Below are positions 7,415 through 14,764 of a DNA stretch of 64,000 nt, in pieces. The stretch covers positions 1-64,000 of the forward strand of contig JAFYKZ010000010.1 in the NCBI GenBank assembly GCA_017537365.1. The letters run 5' to 3'. A program made the translations under genes and the position numbers. Source of the stretch: Clostridia bacterium (lineage in GTDB: Bacteria; Bacillota; Clostridia; Oscillospirales; Acutalibacteraceae). The notes below the pieces were generated by a model. The model was not told where the DNA came from. It did no database searches and saw only the letters and a program-made list of their open reading frames with translations. How positions within the stretch are numbered: position 1 is the first letter of the stretch; each line of letters begins with the position of its first letter.

Positions 7415-7648
7415 TTATTTTTCCCCATAAAAAATACTTTCAAAACTTGTATTCAATATTTCCTTTATTAAAATAATCTCATCAGGATATAAATGCCTTT
7501 GACCAACTTCGATTTTTGCAATAGCACTTCTTGTTATATCGCAACCGCCCAGTTGCAATTTTGCAGCAAGTGTTTCCTGAGTCATATTCTGCTTTTCTCT
7601 AATACTACGAATGTTTTGTCCTATTTTCAATTCAATTTCAGAGTTCAT
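7415..7648 (-). CDS. XRE-family helix-turn-helix regulator
   Basis: A 77-residue protein that is almost only a Cro/C1-type DNA-binding domain: helix 1 IGQNIRSIREKQ, turn-helix MTQETLAAKLQLG, recognition helix ITRSAIAKIEVG. It is divergent from a 43-residue acidic protein at 7774. A palindrome at 7720-7741 overlaps both promoters, so the protein most likely represses itself and its neighbour. A second half-site (TTGCACTTA) lies in its own leader at 7663-7671. It has no sensor domain; the signal is unknown. It lies outside the island, next to the split deacetylase gene. Confidence 0.85.
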   Translation of the reverse strand: MNSEIELKIGQNIRSIREKQNMTQETLAAKLQLGGCDITRSAIAKIEVGQRHLYPDEIILIKEILNTSFESIFYGEK

Positions 7649-7687
7649 ACGTCGATTCTCTTTTGCACTTATTTAAGAACAAAGTTC

Positions 7688-7741
7688 TTGACATTATTAT
7701 AATCGCGTGTTATTATATTATTGCACCTATATAAGTGCAAT
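7688..7741. promoter_or_regulatory. Overlapping divergent promoters with shared palindromic operator
   Basis: Rightward, TTGACA (7688-7693) and TATTAT (7711-7716) have 17-bp spacing. Leftward, TTGCAC (7735-7740) and TATAAT (7712-7717) also have 17-bp spacing. The two -10 boxes occupy the same bases, so both promoters cannot be used at once. The palindrome at 7720-7741 (arms ATTGCAC and GTGCAAT) covers the leftward -35 and the rightward start site, which makes it the likely XRE operator. Confidence 0.7.
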
Positions 7742-7773
7742 ATATTTTACTTTTTTATATGGGAGGCGAGAAA

Positions 7774-7905
7774 ATGGGTAAAATGTATGATAGATATTGG
7801 AATATGTTGGAAAGAGGAGAATATGATTCAGTAGATGAATTATGTAATGATTTACAGTTAAATTGGGATGACCTCTATGAAGACGATGATGAGGAAGATG
7901 ATTAG
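7774..7905 (+). CDS. 43-residue acidic small protein, unknown function
   Basis: A short ORF with a perfect ribosome site (GGGAGG, 7 bp before ATG), a consensus promoter, the operator at 7720-7741 and its own terminator at 7946-7969, so it is very likely expressed. The protein starts MGKMYDRYWNMLERGEYD and ends in an acidic tail (YEDDDEEDD). I do not recognise the family. The strongly negative tail would suit a DNA mimic or an anti-regulator of the neighbouring XRE protein, but that is a guess. It has no membrane segment or signal peptide. Confidence 0.7.
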   Translation: MGKMYDRYWNMLERGEYDSVDELCNDLQLNWDDLYEDDDEEDD

Positions 7906-7945
7906 ATAAACACATAGACAGTTCTGCTATGTTATTCTAAAATTT

Positions 7946-7972
7946 AGACGGCGCTTGATAGCGCCGTCTTTT
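7946..7972 (+). terminator. Intrinsic terminator of the small acidic protein gene
   Basis: The stem AGACGGCGCT/AGCGCCGTCT is followed by TTTT. Confidence 0.85.
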
Positions 7973-7982
7973 AACGTTTATA

Positions 7983-8048
7983 GGGTGAGGCTTGCTCTCA
8001 CCACAAATTCGTAATTAAAACGGCAGGAGTAAACCCCTGCCCTACAAT
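7983..8048. repeat. Two adjacent short dispersed palindromes
   Basis: One palindrome (GGGTGAG/CTCACCAC, 7983-8004) and one related to the unit at 7378 (GGCAGG/CCTGCC then CTACAAT, 8022-8048) lie back to back. The second runs into the stop codon of the deacetylase remnant. Confidence 0.45.
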
Positions 8049-8293
8049 TATTCATCTTTAATTCTACACTGCGTTCCGTCGTGGATTATTTGGTAATTAT
8101 CTTTATAAATTAAATCGCTTATAAACACAAACTCATACCCATCATCTTTTAAACATTTTAATATATTTGGTAGCGCGGCAGGGGTGTGATCGGCATCATT
8201 GTGGAAAAGCACGATACTGCCGTTTTTAACCTTGCTTGTTACTCGCTTGCAAATACTGTCAGGCGTGGCATTGTCTTTCCAATCAAGCGAATC
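8048..8293 (-). pseudogene. Polysaccharide deacetylase, C-terminal fragment (81 residues) of the split gene
   Basis: The minus-strand frame reads DSLDWKDNATPDSICKRV, then VLFHNDADHTPAALP, then a GYEFVFISDLIYKDNY-like end and a stop at 8048. This is the C-terminal third of a CE4 polysaccharide deacetylase, including the LFHNDA histidine motif. There is no start codon: upstream of 8293 the frame runs into a TAG at 8318-8320 in island DNA. The missing N-terminal part lies 49 kb away at 57664-58187 on the same strand. Joined at the shared TCA, the two halves give a 255-residue protein, close to the roughly 254 residues of the spore protein PdaB. As it stands the fragment should not be translated. 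Confidence 0.9.
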
Positions 8294-8314
8294 ACCACTG
8301 GCAATGTTTGGAAA
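8268..8314. other. Left attachment site (attL) of the 49-kb island
   Basis: The deacetylase sequence ends at TCA (8292-8294). The island side carries the arm GCAAT..TTGGAAA (8301-8314). This arm mirrors TTTCCAA..ATTGC at 57643-57655, 20-21 bp from the shared core. The predicted crossover is the central TC dinucleotide at 8292-8293. Confidence 0.8.
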
Positions 8315-8353
8315 CCTCTATTTCACTCCTATTATTGCACATTAATATACACA

Positions 8354-8382
8354 AAAACCGCTTCTTTGTCAAGCGGTTTTTT
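8354..8382 (-). terminator. Bidirectional hairpin at the left island end
   Basis: The stem AAAACCGCTT/AAGCGGTTTT has T-runs on both sides. It ends the leftward gene at 8405 and insulates the attachment site. Confidence 0.8.
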
Positions 8383-8404
8383 CTTGTGGTTAAATTTAAA
8401 ATTT

Positions 8405-9976
8405 TTAACTAATTACTTCACCGGTTTTATTATCTACAGTTTCTTTTACGTTCCTAGTGTCAAGACTTACATCTTTAAAAGTTTCTTTAACTAAATTATT
8501 AAGCATAACTTCAAATTTTTCTTTTTCTGTTTCTTCTCTCATTTGTACAGGTTCATCCTTGTATAATTCAGAATAATTTTCTTTAAGTCCCATGCCTATA
8601 AAGTGGTCTAAATATGGTTTATCTCTGCCATCGTGTATACGTCGTACTATCACACGGTCATATTTTAATTCTTTAACTATTCTAGATAGTGTGCCTTGGG
8701 TCAATACTTTTTCATCGGGATAACAGTGATTTAAATATTTCTCAAATGCTTTATGCAGATCTCGTTTGGTACAATCTTTTCCTTCCCCAAAAGTGCAACA
8801 TATTTTAAGAAACTTCTTGACTACTTCTTTTTCGTCTACCGCATAAATATCTGTTATTTTTTTATTTATCTTAACTTCTTTTTTGCCTATGTATAAAAAT
8901 TCATTTCTTAACCAATCGGCAGATTTAGATGATTTTTCAATTATATTAAGTTCTTTAGAAAAAAGTTTAATATCCATAGATTTATACATGTTTCGCATTG
9001 TATTATATTTTCCTTCATCGGATGTAATATAAATTATTGGAAGAGTATTTTTTATAATTAATTCATCACCAAAAAATGGGCTATCAATACGAATTTTTTT
9101 GCCAGTCAACAATCTTCTAAAATATGAATATGCTTCTCCCATTTTATAAATAGTTTTTTCTTTAATAAGAACTAACGGCGGATTTCTTTTAAACTCAAGT
9201 TCTAAGAAATTCGCACGAACTTCCTTTAGACGTAAAGTATTAAAATCTGTCCAAACCAATTCTTCATGCCAATTTGTAAAGTGTATGTACGCTAAAAGAT
9301 CAAAATACTTTCTCAAAGGTTCATGAATTTTTTCATCAGCTAAGATCACAGTTGACAATGATTCTTTTGGGTTATATATAAGTCTATACGATATCTCTGC
9401 TAAAGTTTTAAGTTGATTAATGTCACCATAACATAATTGATATAAAAAATCCACTATTTCTTTTGGAGGACATTGAGGTGCAAAGTTTTGATTAAATTGG
9501 GGGAATTGCCTCGGTTGACAAGGCGGTGGTGTTAAAGCTTTAAAAGTGGTCAATAGATATTGATGCTGATATAACAATTGGAATCTTTGAGAATCAGAGG
9601 GCAAAGGTTCTTCTTTATAAAAATTTTCGTTAACAAAGTCAAGACTTTCTTTCCACTCGTTTAGAATGCGTTCGCCCCTTGAAACAGCCGTTGTAAATTT
9701 CTTGATTTTGCTATAATAATATTCTTTTTCATCATCATTTAAGCTGTCTTGAAAATGATCTTTTTTCATATAGCTTGTTTGATTATTTGCGATATTCATT
9801 ACGCATATATTTTCATTATAAGTGTATAGGAATTTATAGTCGTCTTTCAATTTTAGAAAAGCATCTTGATAATCTTTTAATCGTTTAGTCAAGTTAAGCT
9901 CTTTAAATTTATCACTATAATATACATTATGTTCCTTCATCAAATTTATTTTTTGGATTACGTCAAAAAGCTCCAT
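8405..9976 (-). CDS. Unknown 523-residue protein, possibly related to phage/plasmid primase-helicase C-termini
   Basis: I do not recognise this gene with certainty. The protein is long, hydrophilic and rich in Lys/Glu/Tyr, with no signal peptide or membrane segment. A region near residues 400-470 (CTKRDLHKAFEKYL, then LTQGTLSRIVKELKYDRV, then DKPYLDHFIGMGL) has the shape of the winged-helix domain that ends D5-like phage primases. The middle part (GKKIRIDSPFFGDELIIKN, LPIIYITSDEG) recalls their helicase core, but no P-loop Gx4GKS/T is visible. It could be a degenerate or initiator-like replication protein of the element. The ATG follows AGAGG with 8-bp spacing. It is divergent from the recombinase cassette, with a tandem repeat in front. 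Confidence 0.5.
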   Translation of the reverse strand: MELFDVIQKINLMKEHNVYYSDKFKELNLTKRLKDYQDAFLKLKDDYKFLYTYNENICVMNIANNQTSYMKKDHFQDSLNDDEKEYYYSKIKKFTTAVSRGERILNEWKESLDFVNENFYKEEPLPSDSQRFQLLYQHQYLLTTFKALTPPPCQPRQFPQFNQNFAPQCPPKEIVDFLYQLCYGDINQLKTLAEISYRLIYNPKESLSTVILADEKIHEPLRKYFDLLAYIHFTNWHEELVWTDFNTLRLKEVRANFLELEFKRNPPLVLIKEKTIYKMGEAYSYFRRLLTGKKIRIDSPFFGDELIIKNTLPIIYITSDEGKYNTMRNMYKSMDIKLFSKELNIIEKSSKSADWLRNEFLYIGKKEVKINKKITDIYAVDEKEVVKKFLKICCTFGEGKDCTKRDLHKAFEKYLNHCYPDEKVLTQGTLSRIVKELKYDRVIVRRIHDGRDKPYLDHFIGMGLKENYSELYKDEPVQMREETEKEKFEVMLNNLVKETFKDVSLDTRNVKETVDNKTGEVIS

Positions 9977-10229
9977 AAAACGCGCCTCTTTCCCTTAAAA
10001 TCAGGTGGACCGTAATGTAGTGGTGCACCGTAATTTATATTAACATATAGCCTATATCCCGTCAATACTGTCATATCTAAGATATATAATTATTAAACAT
10101 TAACAGTTATTATTAAATACTTTATTATACTTTTACACAGTAACGAACTTCTAAGTAAATGCATTTGTTATAACCCATAAAAACGATTGCATATTATAGA
10201 AATGAAACTATACTTGGAGGTTTTAAATT
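9977..10229. promoter_or_regulatory. Divergent control region between the 523-residue gene and the recombinase cassette
   Basis: No gene is seen in these 250 bp. Two copies of GTGSACCGTAAT (10005-10016 and 10023-10034) lie 18 bp apart, just before the leftward gene. This looks like a tandem operator or iteron. The rest is AT-rich with several TATA-like boxes and no clear single promoter. Confidence 0.4.
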
Positions 10230-10343
10230 ATGAATGTAACTAATACTTATTTAAATACTGAGCCTAATAAGCGTTTGGAAAAACAAACCGAGCTACACAG
10301 AAAATGTATATTGTTATTACAATCCTCAGACGAGAGGAGGTAA
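10230..10343 (+). CDS. 37-residue ORF translated just ahead of the large serine recombinase
   Basis: A short frame with a good ribosome site (GGAGG at 10216-10220, 9 bp before ATG). It encodes a polar, basic peptide (starts MNVTNTYLNTEPNKRLEKQ, ends SSDERR). Its last codons contain the GAGGAGG ribosome site of the recombinase, whose ATG lies 4 bp after this stop. The two are therefore very likely translated together. It could be a leader that sets recombinase dose, or a small recombination directionality factor, which in serine-integrase elements is often encoded nearby. No similarity supports either role. Confidence 0.55.
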   Translation: MNVTNTYLNTEPNKRLEKQTELHRKCILLLQSSDERR

Positions 10344-10347
10344 TGCT

Positions 10348-11790
10348 ATGAATGCAATATATGTGCGTCAATCTATTGATAAAAAGAACAGTTTGTCTAT
10401 CGAGGGGCAGATAGACATTTGTAAGAAATTAGCGGGAGAGGATGCGGTAGTATATTCTGATAAAGGCTTTTCGGGCAAAAACACAAACCGCCCTGCTTTT
10501 ACGGAACTTATAAATGCAGTGAAATCAGGACAGGTCGAAAAAATCTATGTTTATAGATTAGACAGATTCAGCCGAAGCATTGCCGACTTCAGCAGAATAT
10601 GGGAACTGCTGTCAAAACACAATGTAGAGTTTGTTTCTGCCACCGAAAACTTTGATACTAGCTCACCTATGGGCAGAGCGATGCTTAATATAGTTCAGGT
10701 GTTCGCACAGCTTGAAAGAGAAACAACAGCCGAGCGTGTAAAGGACAATTACATACACCGTTTTAAATTAGGTGCTTGGCCGGGTGGTCCTGCACCGTAC
10801 GGATTTGATTTAATCAAAACTTTTGACAAAGATAAGAAAATATCTTCCCTCATAAAAAACGAAAAATCCGAAACGGTTAAATTTATCTTCGAAGAATATG
10901 CCAAGCCTAAAACTTCACTCGGTAGCATAGCTAAAGAACTCGCCCAGAAAGGAATCCACGGTCCAAAACGTGAAGTTTGGGATAACGTAACACTCTCTCG
11001 CATTCTACATTCGCCTGTATATGTAAAAGCAAATCAAGATGTATATTTCTACTACCTTGCGCTCGGAATGCAAATAGAACATCCGCCAGAGGCTTTCAAT
11101 AGCATACAAGGTTGCAATATAATTGGCCGCCGTAACCGAACAAAGAACAAATATAATGATTTACATGGTCAGATGCTTACCGTTTCAGAACACGAAGGAT
11201 TTATCGAGCCTGATTTATGGTTAAAAGTTCAGTATAAATTATCCAACAATAAGCAAATAGCTAGGGCAAATGCCGGTAAGTACTCTTGGCTTACGGGGCT
11301 TCTAAAATGCGCCAAATGTGGTTATTCGCTTAAAATAAATTATTCAAAATCCGAAAATAGATTTTACTTGATTTGCTCAGGTAAATCTAACTTTGCAATT
11401 TGCGATTGTCGTGTTTCGGTGGATTTGCGTGAGCTTGAAGATTATATAGCAAACGAAATATCGCTAATGCTCAAAGAATCCCCGCCCGATGAAATTCCTA
11501 TATCAAAATCATTTTCAGATAAAATGCTTAGCATCGAGCAAAAAATCGAGCGGCTTATAAGTGCACTCGCTGAGAGTAGCGATGTAGTAGTTTCTTATAT
11601 AAACCATCAAATAGAACTACTGCACAAAGAGCGTGAAGAACTAATAAAACAAAGCCACAGCAGTCCTACAAAAATTAAAGCCTTGGATTTTAAAACACTT
11701 GACTTTGATAAAAAGAAACTTATCGCAGCCGAATTTATAGAAAGAATTTTAATAGAAGGCAAAAACGTAAATATAATCTGGAAAATATAA
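10348..11790 (+). CDS. Large serine recombinase (integrase/excisionase of the island)
   Basis: A 480-residue site-specific recombinase. The N-terminal resolvase domain has the nucleophile Ser9 in YVRQSIDKKNSLSIEGQ and the arginine motif YRLDRFSRS near residue 70. A Recombinase domain follows (about 155-270, GAWPGGPAPYGFDL). A zinc ribbon is at about 319-350 (CAKCGYSLKI ... CSG ... CDC), and a coiled-coil-like stretch lies near 385-435. These enzymes join attP and attB at a central dinucleotide and, with a directionality factor, reverse the reaction. It lies 2 kb from the left end of the island, whose ends show a matching inverted repeat, so it is the natural candidate for inserting this element. 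It starts with ATG 7 bp after GAGGAGG. Confidence 0.95.
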   Translation: MNAIYVRQSIDKKNSLSIEGQIDICKKLAGEDAVVYSDKGFSGKNTNRPAFTELINAVKSGQVEKIYVYRLDRFSRSIADFSRIWELLSKHNVEFVSATENFDTSSPMGRAMLNIVQVFAQLERETTAERVKDNYIHRFKLGAWPGGPAPYGFDLIKTFDKDKKISSLIKNEKSETVKFIFEEYAKPKTSLGSIAKELAQKGIHGPKREVWDNVTLSRILHSPVYVKANQDVYFYYLALGMQIEHPPEAFNSIQGCNIIGRRNRTKNKYNDLHGQMLTVSEHEGFIEPDLWLKVQYKLSNNKQIARANAGKYSWLTGLLKCAKCGYSLKINYSKSENRFYLICSGKSNFAICDCRVSVDLRELEDYIANEISLMLKESPPDEIPISKSFSDKMLSIEQKIERLISALAESSDVVVSYINHQIELLHKEREELIKQSHSSPTKIKALDFKTLDFDKKKLIAAEFIERILIEGKNVNIIWKI

Positions 11791-11831
11791 CCCTGCTAGA
11801 TTCTAACTGAAATCGGGCAGGGCTATTTTTT
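11791..11831 (+). terminator. Intrinsic terminator of the recombinase gene
   Basis: The stem CCCTGC/GCAGGG (11791-11822) is followed by CTATTTTTTT. Confidence 0.75.
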
Positions 11832-11888
11832 TATAGCAAAAGTTAAGTTTTAATAAATATTTAAAAACTAAAACAACATGTAAATAAA

Positions 11889-11938
11889 ATCAGGGGCCCC
11901 TTGGAAGAGTTAATTCTCTTCCCCTTGCGAATATATAG
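11889..11938. other. Candidate origin of transfer (oriT)
   Basis: A 20-bp inverted repeat (arms GGAAGAG/CTCTTCC, 11903-11922) is flanked by a CCCCTTG direct repeat and a GGGGCCCC palindrome, about 90 bp before the relaxase gene. An inverted repeat next to a conserved nick-like tail just upstream of a relaxase gene is the usual oriT layout. The nick site is not determined. Confidence 0.45.
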
Positions 11939-12030
11939 GATATGTGTTTAAAGCCGTGATAGAGACTTCTTATAGCATTATAATACATATCCTTGTATTT
12001 AATATAACATATATAAAGGAGATATATAGT

Positions 12031-12513
12031 ATGGCTATATATTACACAGTAAACAAACGAGAAAAATATCATGATTATGAATCAAAAGAGGATGTTGTGA
12101 ATTATATATTGAATCCTTTTAAAATTCATAATGGATATGTAGGATTTATGAATGTAGATCCTAGAAATCCAGCCCTTAGTATGCACCAATGCTCTGCTGC
12201 TTATGGAAAGGATAAAGGAATTCAGATAAGGCATTTTGTGGTTTCTTTTGGTGTGGGAGAAATAAAAGACTCTGCCACCGCAAATGCAATAGCACAAGAA
12301 TTACTGCTTTATATTGGAAGCCTCTACCCCACGTTTTATGCCGTTCACGAAGACAAAGAAAACATACATTTTCATATGGCATTTAACAACATCGGTTTAA
12401 CGGGTCAGCGTTACCATGGCACCAAGGCAGAATATTATGCAATAATCAACGCGCTCAAATCAATCCTCAGAAAATATGGTATTTATGTTTTACAACTCAA
12501 GTATTATAAGTAA
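12031..12513 (+). CDS. Small relaxase/mobilisation nuclease-like protein
   Basis: A 160-residue protein with the histidine-rich metal site of relaxases (VHEDKENIHFHMAFN: His106, His113, His115), preceded by RHFVVSFG. An N-terminal Tyr pair (Tyr4/Tyr5 in MAIYYTV) could hold the nucleophile. Relaxases nick oriT and lead single-stranded DNA into a recipient. It is short: it has only the catalytic domain and no C-terminal helicase, primase or coupling part. It might be a compact member or a fragment, but it has a good AAAGGAG ribosome site and no disabling mutation. The ATG at 12031 is chosen over an upstream ATG at 11944 that lacks a ribosome site. The oriT-like repeat lies just upstream. Confidence 0.65.
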   Translation: MAIYYTVNKREKYHDYESKEDVVNYILNPFKIHNGYVGFMNVDPRNPALSMHQCSAAYGKDKGIQIRHFVVSFGVGEIKDSATANAIAQELLLYIGSLYPTFYAVHEDKENIHFHMAFNNIGLTGQRYHGTKAEYYAIINALKSILRKYGIYVLQLKYYK

Positions 12514-12584
12514 CCGTTAGAAAATAACATATTATTACTGATATTTATAATTTTAAAAATATTCTTCTATGCAATATATAATTA

Positions 12585-12649
12585 TTGCCAATCCCCCGAT
12601 TTTCAATTATATATTATACCTATGAATCCCAAGCAGAAATGCTTGGGAT
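12585..12649 (+). promoter_or_regulatory. Promoter and leader hairpin of the amidoligase operon
   Basis: TTGCCA (12585-12590) and TATATT (12608-12613) have 17-bp spacing. The transcript would begin almost at once with a 9-bp hairpin (ATCCCAAGC/GCTTGGGAT, 12626-12649) followed by a T-rich run and then the ribosome site AGAAAGG. A 22-codon frame from 12622 runs through the hairpin and overlaps the amidoligase start. This arrangement could act as an attenuator or an mRNA-stabilising 5' structure. Confidence 0.5.
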
Positions 12650-12676
12650 ATCTTATTTTTAGAAAGGTATATATTT

Positions 12677-13795
12677 ATGAAAGAAAGTAAAACAAAATGC
12701 GAATCTTGTAGTATTTGCGGTTCGGTGCATACAGAAGATTTGCTAACCAAATTTGAGGGTGAACAACTTTGTCCTGAATGTTTGGCAAGAGAAACTTTAG
12801 TATGTTCCTGTTGCGGAAAAAGAATATGGTTCGTAAATAATTCAGGCACTTTTAGTTTACCGCTTTGTAGCAGTTGTTATGATGAGTATTACACTAGTTG
12901 TGTTGAATGCGGTAGAATCATACATCGTGAAGATGCTTATTACGATGACGGTAGCGATGAACCTTTATGCTACCGTTGCCATGAAAACAACCGCGGTCAT
13001 GATTACATTGAAGATTATTACTATAAACCCGAACCAATATTTTATGGAATCGGAAAACGTTTCTTTGGAGTTGAACTTGAAGTTGATTGCGGTGGTGAAT
13101 GCGACGATAATGCAGCTGCAGTTATGAGGATTGGTAATGGCAGCGGTCTAGAACATATTTATTGCAAACATGATGGTAGTTTAGATGAGGGTTTTGAAAT
13201 AGTAACACATCCTATGACTATCGATTACCATCTAAAAGAAATGCCGTGGAAGAATGTTCTAACCAGATTGAAGACATTGCATTATTTATCTCATCAAGCG
13301 GGAACTTGCGGTTTACATATTCATGTAAACCGAACATCACTAGGTGAGACCTATGAGGATCAAGAAGAAACTATTGCAAGAATACTGTATTTCTTCGAGA
13401 AAAATTGGGATGAATTACTTAAATTTTCGCGTAGAACTAACCATCAGTTACAACAGTGGGCAGCAAGATATGGTTATAAGGATAAACCAAAGGAAATTCT
13501 CGACCATGCTAAAAACGGTGGTAACAACGGCAGATACTCATGTATAAACCTATATAACAGTAACACCATTGAATTCAGAATGTTTAGAGGCACTTTAAAA
13601 CTAAATACAATAATAGCCACATTACAGCTTGTAAATAAAATCTGTGATGTGGCTTATTCTTTATCCGATGAAGAAATAAAGAATATGTCGTGGACAACAT
13701 TTGTTTCAGGATGTGAAGAACCTGAACTAATTGAATATTTAAAGGAAAGAAGAATCTATGTTAACGAACCCATAGATACCGAGGAGGAAATTTAA
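12677..13795 (+). CDS. Amidoligase-family protein with N-terminal zinc-binding region
   Basis: A 372-residue protein. The first 110 residues hold paired cysteines (CESCSICG, CPECLA, CSCCGKR, CSSCYDEY, CVECGR, CYRCHEN), probably several zinc knuckles. The rest matches the putative amidoligase fold (PF12224), related to glutamine synthetase: FGVELEVD at about 131-138, GLHIHVN at about 212-218, IEFRMFRGTL near 296-305. Such enzymes are predicted to form amide bonds using ATP. The next gene is a class II glutamine amidotransferase, a partner known for this family from comparative genomics (ammonia donor). Substrates remain unknown. The ATG follows AGAAAGG, and the gene belongs to an operon running to 15106. 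Confidence 0.82.
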   Translation: MKESKTKCESCSICGSVHTEDLLTKFEGEQLCPECLARETLVCSCCGKRIWFVNNSGTFSLPLCSSCYDEYYTSCVECGRIIHREDAYYDDGSDEPLCYRCHENNRGHDYIEDYYYKPEPIFYGIGKRFFGVELEVDCGGECDDNAAAVMRIGNGSGLEHIYCKHDGSLDEGFEIVTHPMTIDYHLKEMPWKNVLTRLKTLHYLSHQAGTCGLHIHVNRTSLGETYEDQEETIARILYFFEKNWDELLKFSRRTNHQLQQWAARYGYKDKPKEILDHAKNGGNNGRYSCINLYNSNTIEFRMFRGTLKLNTIIATLQLVNKICDVAYSLSDEEIKNMSWTTFVSGCEEPELIEYLKERRIYVNEPIDTEEEI

Positions 13796-13798
13796 GTT

Positions 13799-14740
13799 AT
13801 GTGTTGTTTATTTGGAATATTAGATTATAATCAAAGCCTTAATTCAAAGCAATTAAATAAGATGGTTGCCATACTTTCAAAAGCCTGTGAAGCAAGAGGA
13901 ACCGATGCTACGGGTATAGCTTATAACTTCAACGATAAACTATGTATTTATAAAAGACCGCTCCCTGCACATAAGCTAAAATATAAAACACCTGATGGTG
14001 TTCATTATATTATGGGTCATACCCGTATGACGACACAGGGTAATGAGAAATTTAATTATAATAACCATCCATTCTTAGGGAAAACAGATAATACAAACTT
14101 CGCGCTTGCGCATAATGGAGTGCTTTACAATGATTACCAGTTGAAACTTATAGAGCATTTACCCGAAACAAATATAGAAACAGATAGCTACGTTGCGGTA
14201 CAACTCATAGAGAAAAGAAGAACATTCAACACTGATAGTTTGAAATTTATCGCTGAACAGTTAGAGGGTTCATTTACAATTAGCACACTTGATGAATATA
14301 ATAATCTTAATTTTATCAAAGGCGATAATCCTATGTGCATTTACCATTTTAAAGATTTAGGTATCTATATCTATGCTTCAACCGATGAAATACTTTTAAA
14401 ATCACTTCAAAAAATGCCTATAAAATTAGGTAAAGGTGAAAAGGTAGATATTAAATGCGGTGAGATTTTAACCATAGATAAATACGGAAATAAAAGCCGA
14501 ACTGAATTTGATACCAAAAATCTTGATGGATATAGTTTTGCTTCATACATTTGGCGTACTTCAACACCAATTAGTGAAACAAAACCAAAGGTATATTCAT
14601 CATATAAAGAAGAATATTTAGATATGTTAAAAACCGAGGCAGAGTATTGTGGATACTCACCTGAACTTATCGATTCTCTTATAGCGGACGGATTTTCAAC
14701 TGACGATATAGAAGAAATGCTATACTGCGGTGCTTACTAG
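13799..14740 (+). CDS. Class II glutamine amidotransferase
   Basis: A 313-residue N-terminal-nucleophile protein. After Met removal the chain begins with Cys2 (MCCLFGILD), the catalytic residue of class II (GlnB/PurF-like) glutaminase domains. Also visible are EARGTDATGIA, GHTRMTTQG and FALAHNGVLYN, which build the glutamine pocket. It would release ammonia from glutamine for a partner enzyme. No sugar-isomerase or phosphoribosyl domain follows, so it is not GlmS or PurF. It starts 3 bp after the amidoligase stop with GAGGAGG inside the previous gene, so the pair is co-translated. The C-terminal 100 residues have no recognised domain. Confidence 0.88.
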   Translation: MCCLFGILDYNQSLNSKQLNKMVAILSKACEARGTDATGIAYNFNDKLCIYKRPLPAHKLKYKTPDGVHYIMGHTRMTTQGNEKFNYNNHPFLGKTDNTNFALAHNGVLYNDYQLKLIEHLPETNIETDSYVAVQLIEKRRTFNTDSLKFIAEQLEGSFTISTLDEYNNLNFIKGDNPMCIYHFKDLGIYIYASTDEILLKSLQKMPIKLGKGEKVDIKCGEILTIDKYGNKSRTEFDTKNLDGYSFASYIWRTSTPISETKPKVYSSYKEEYLDMLKTEAEYCGYSPELIDSLIADGFSTDDIEEMLYCGAY

Positions 14741-14764
14741 CACCGCAAAGAAAGGAGAATTTAT

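Noticed and set aside
8186-8494. 102-codon plus-strand frame across the left island end
   Set aside because: It crosses the deacetylase fragment, the attachment site and a terminator, has no ribosome site, and its protein has no family pattern.
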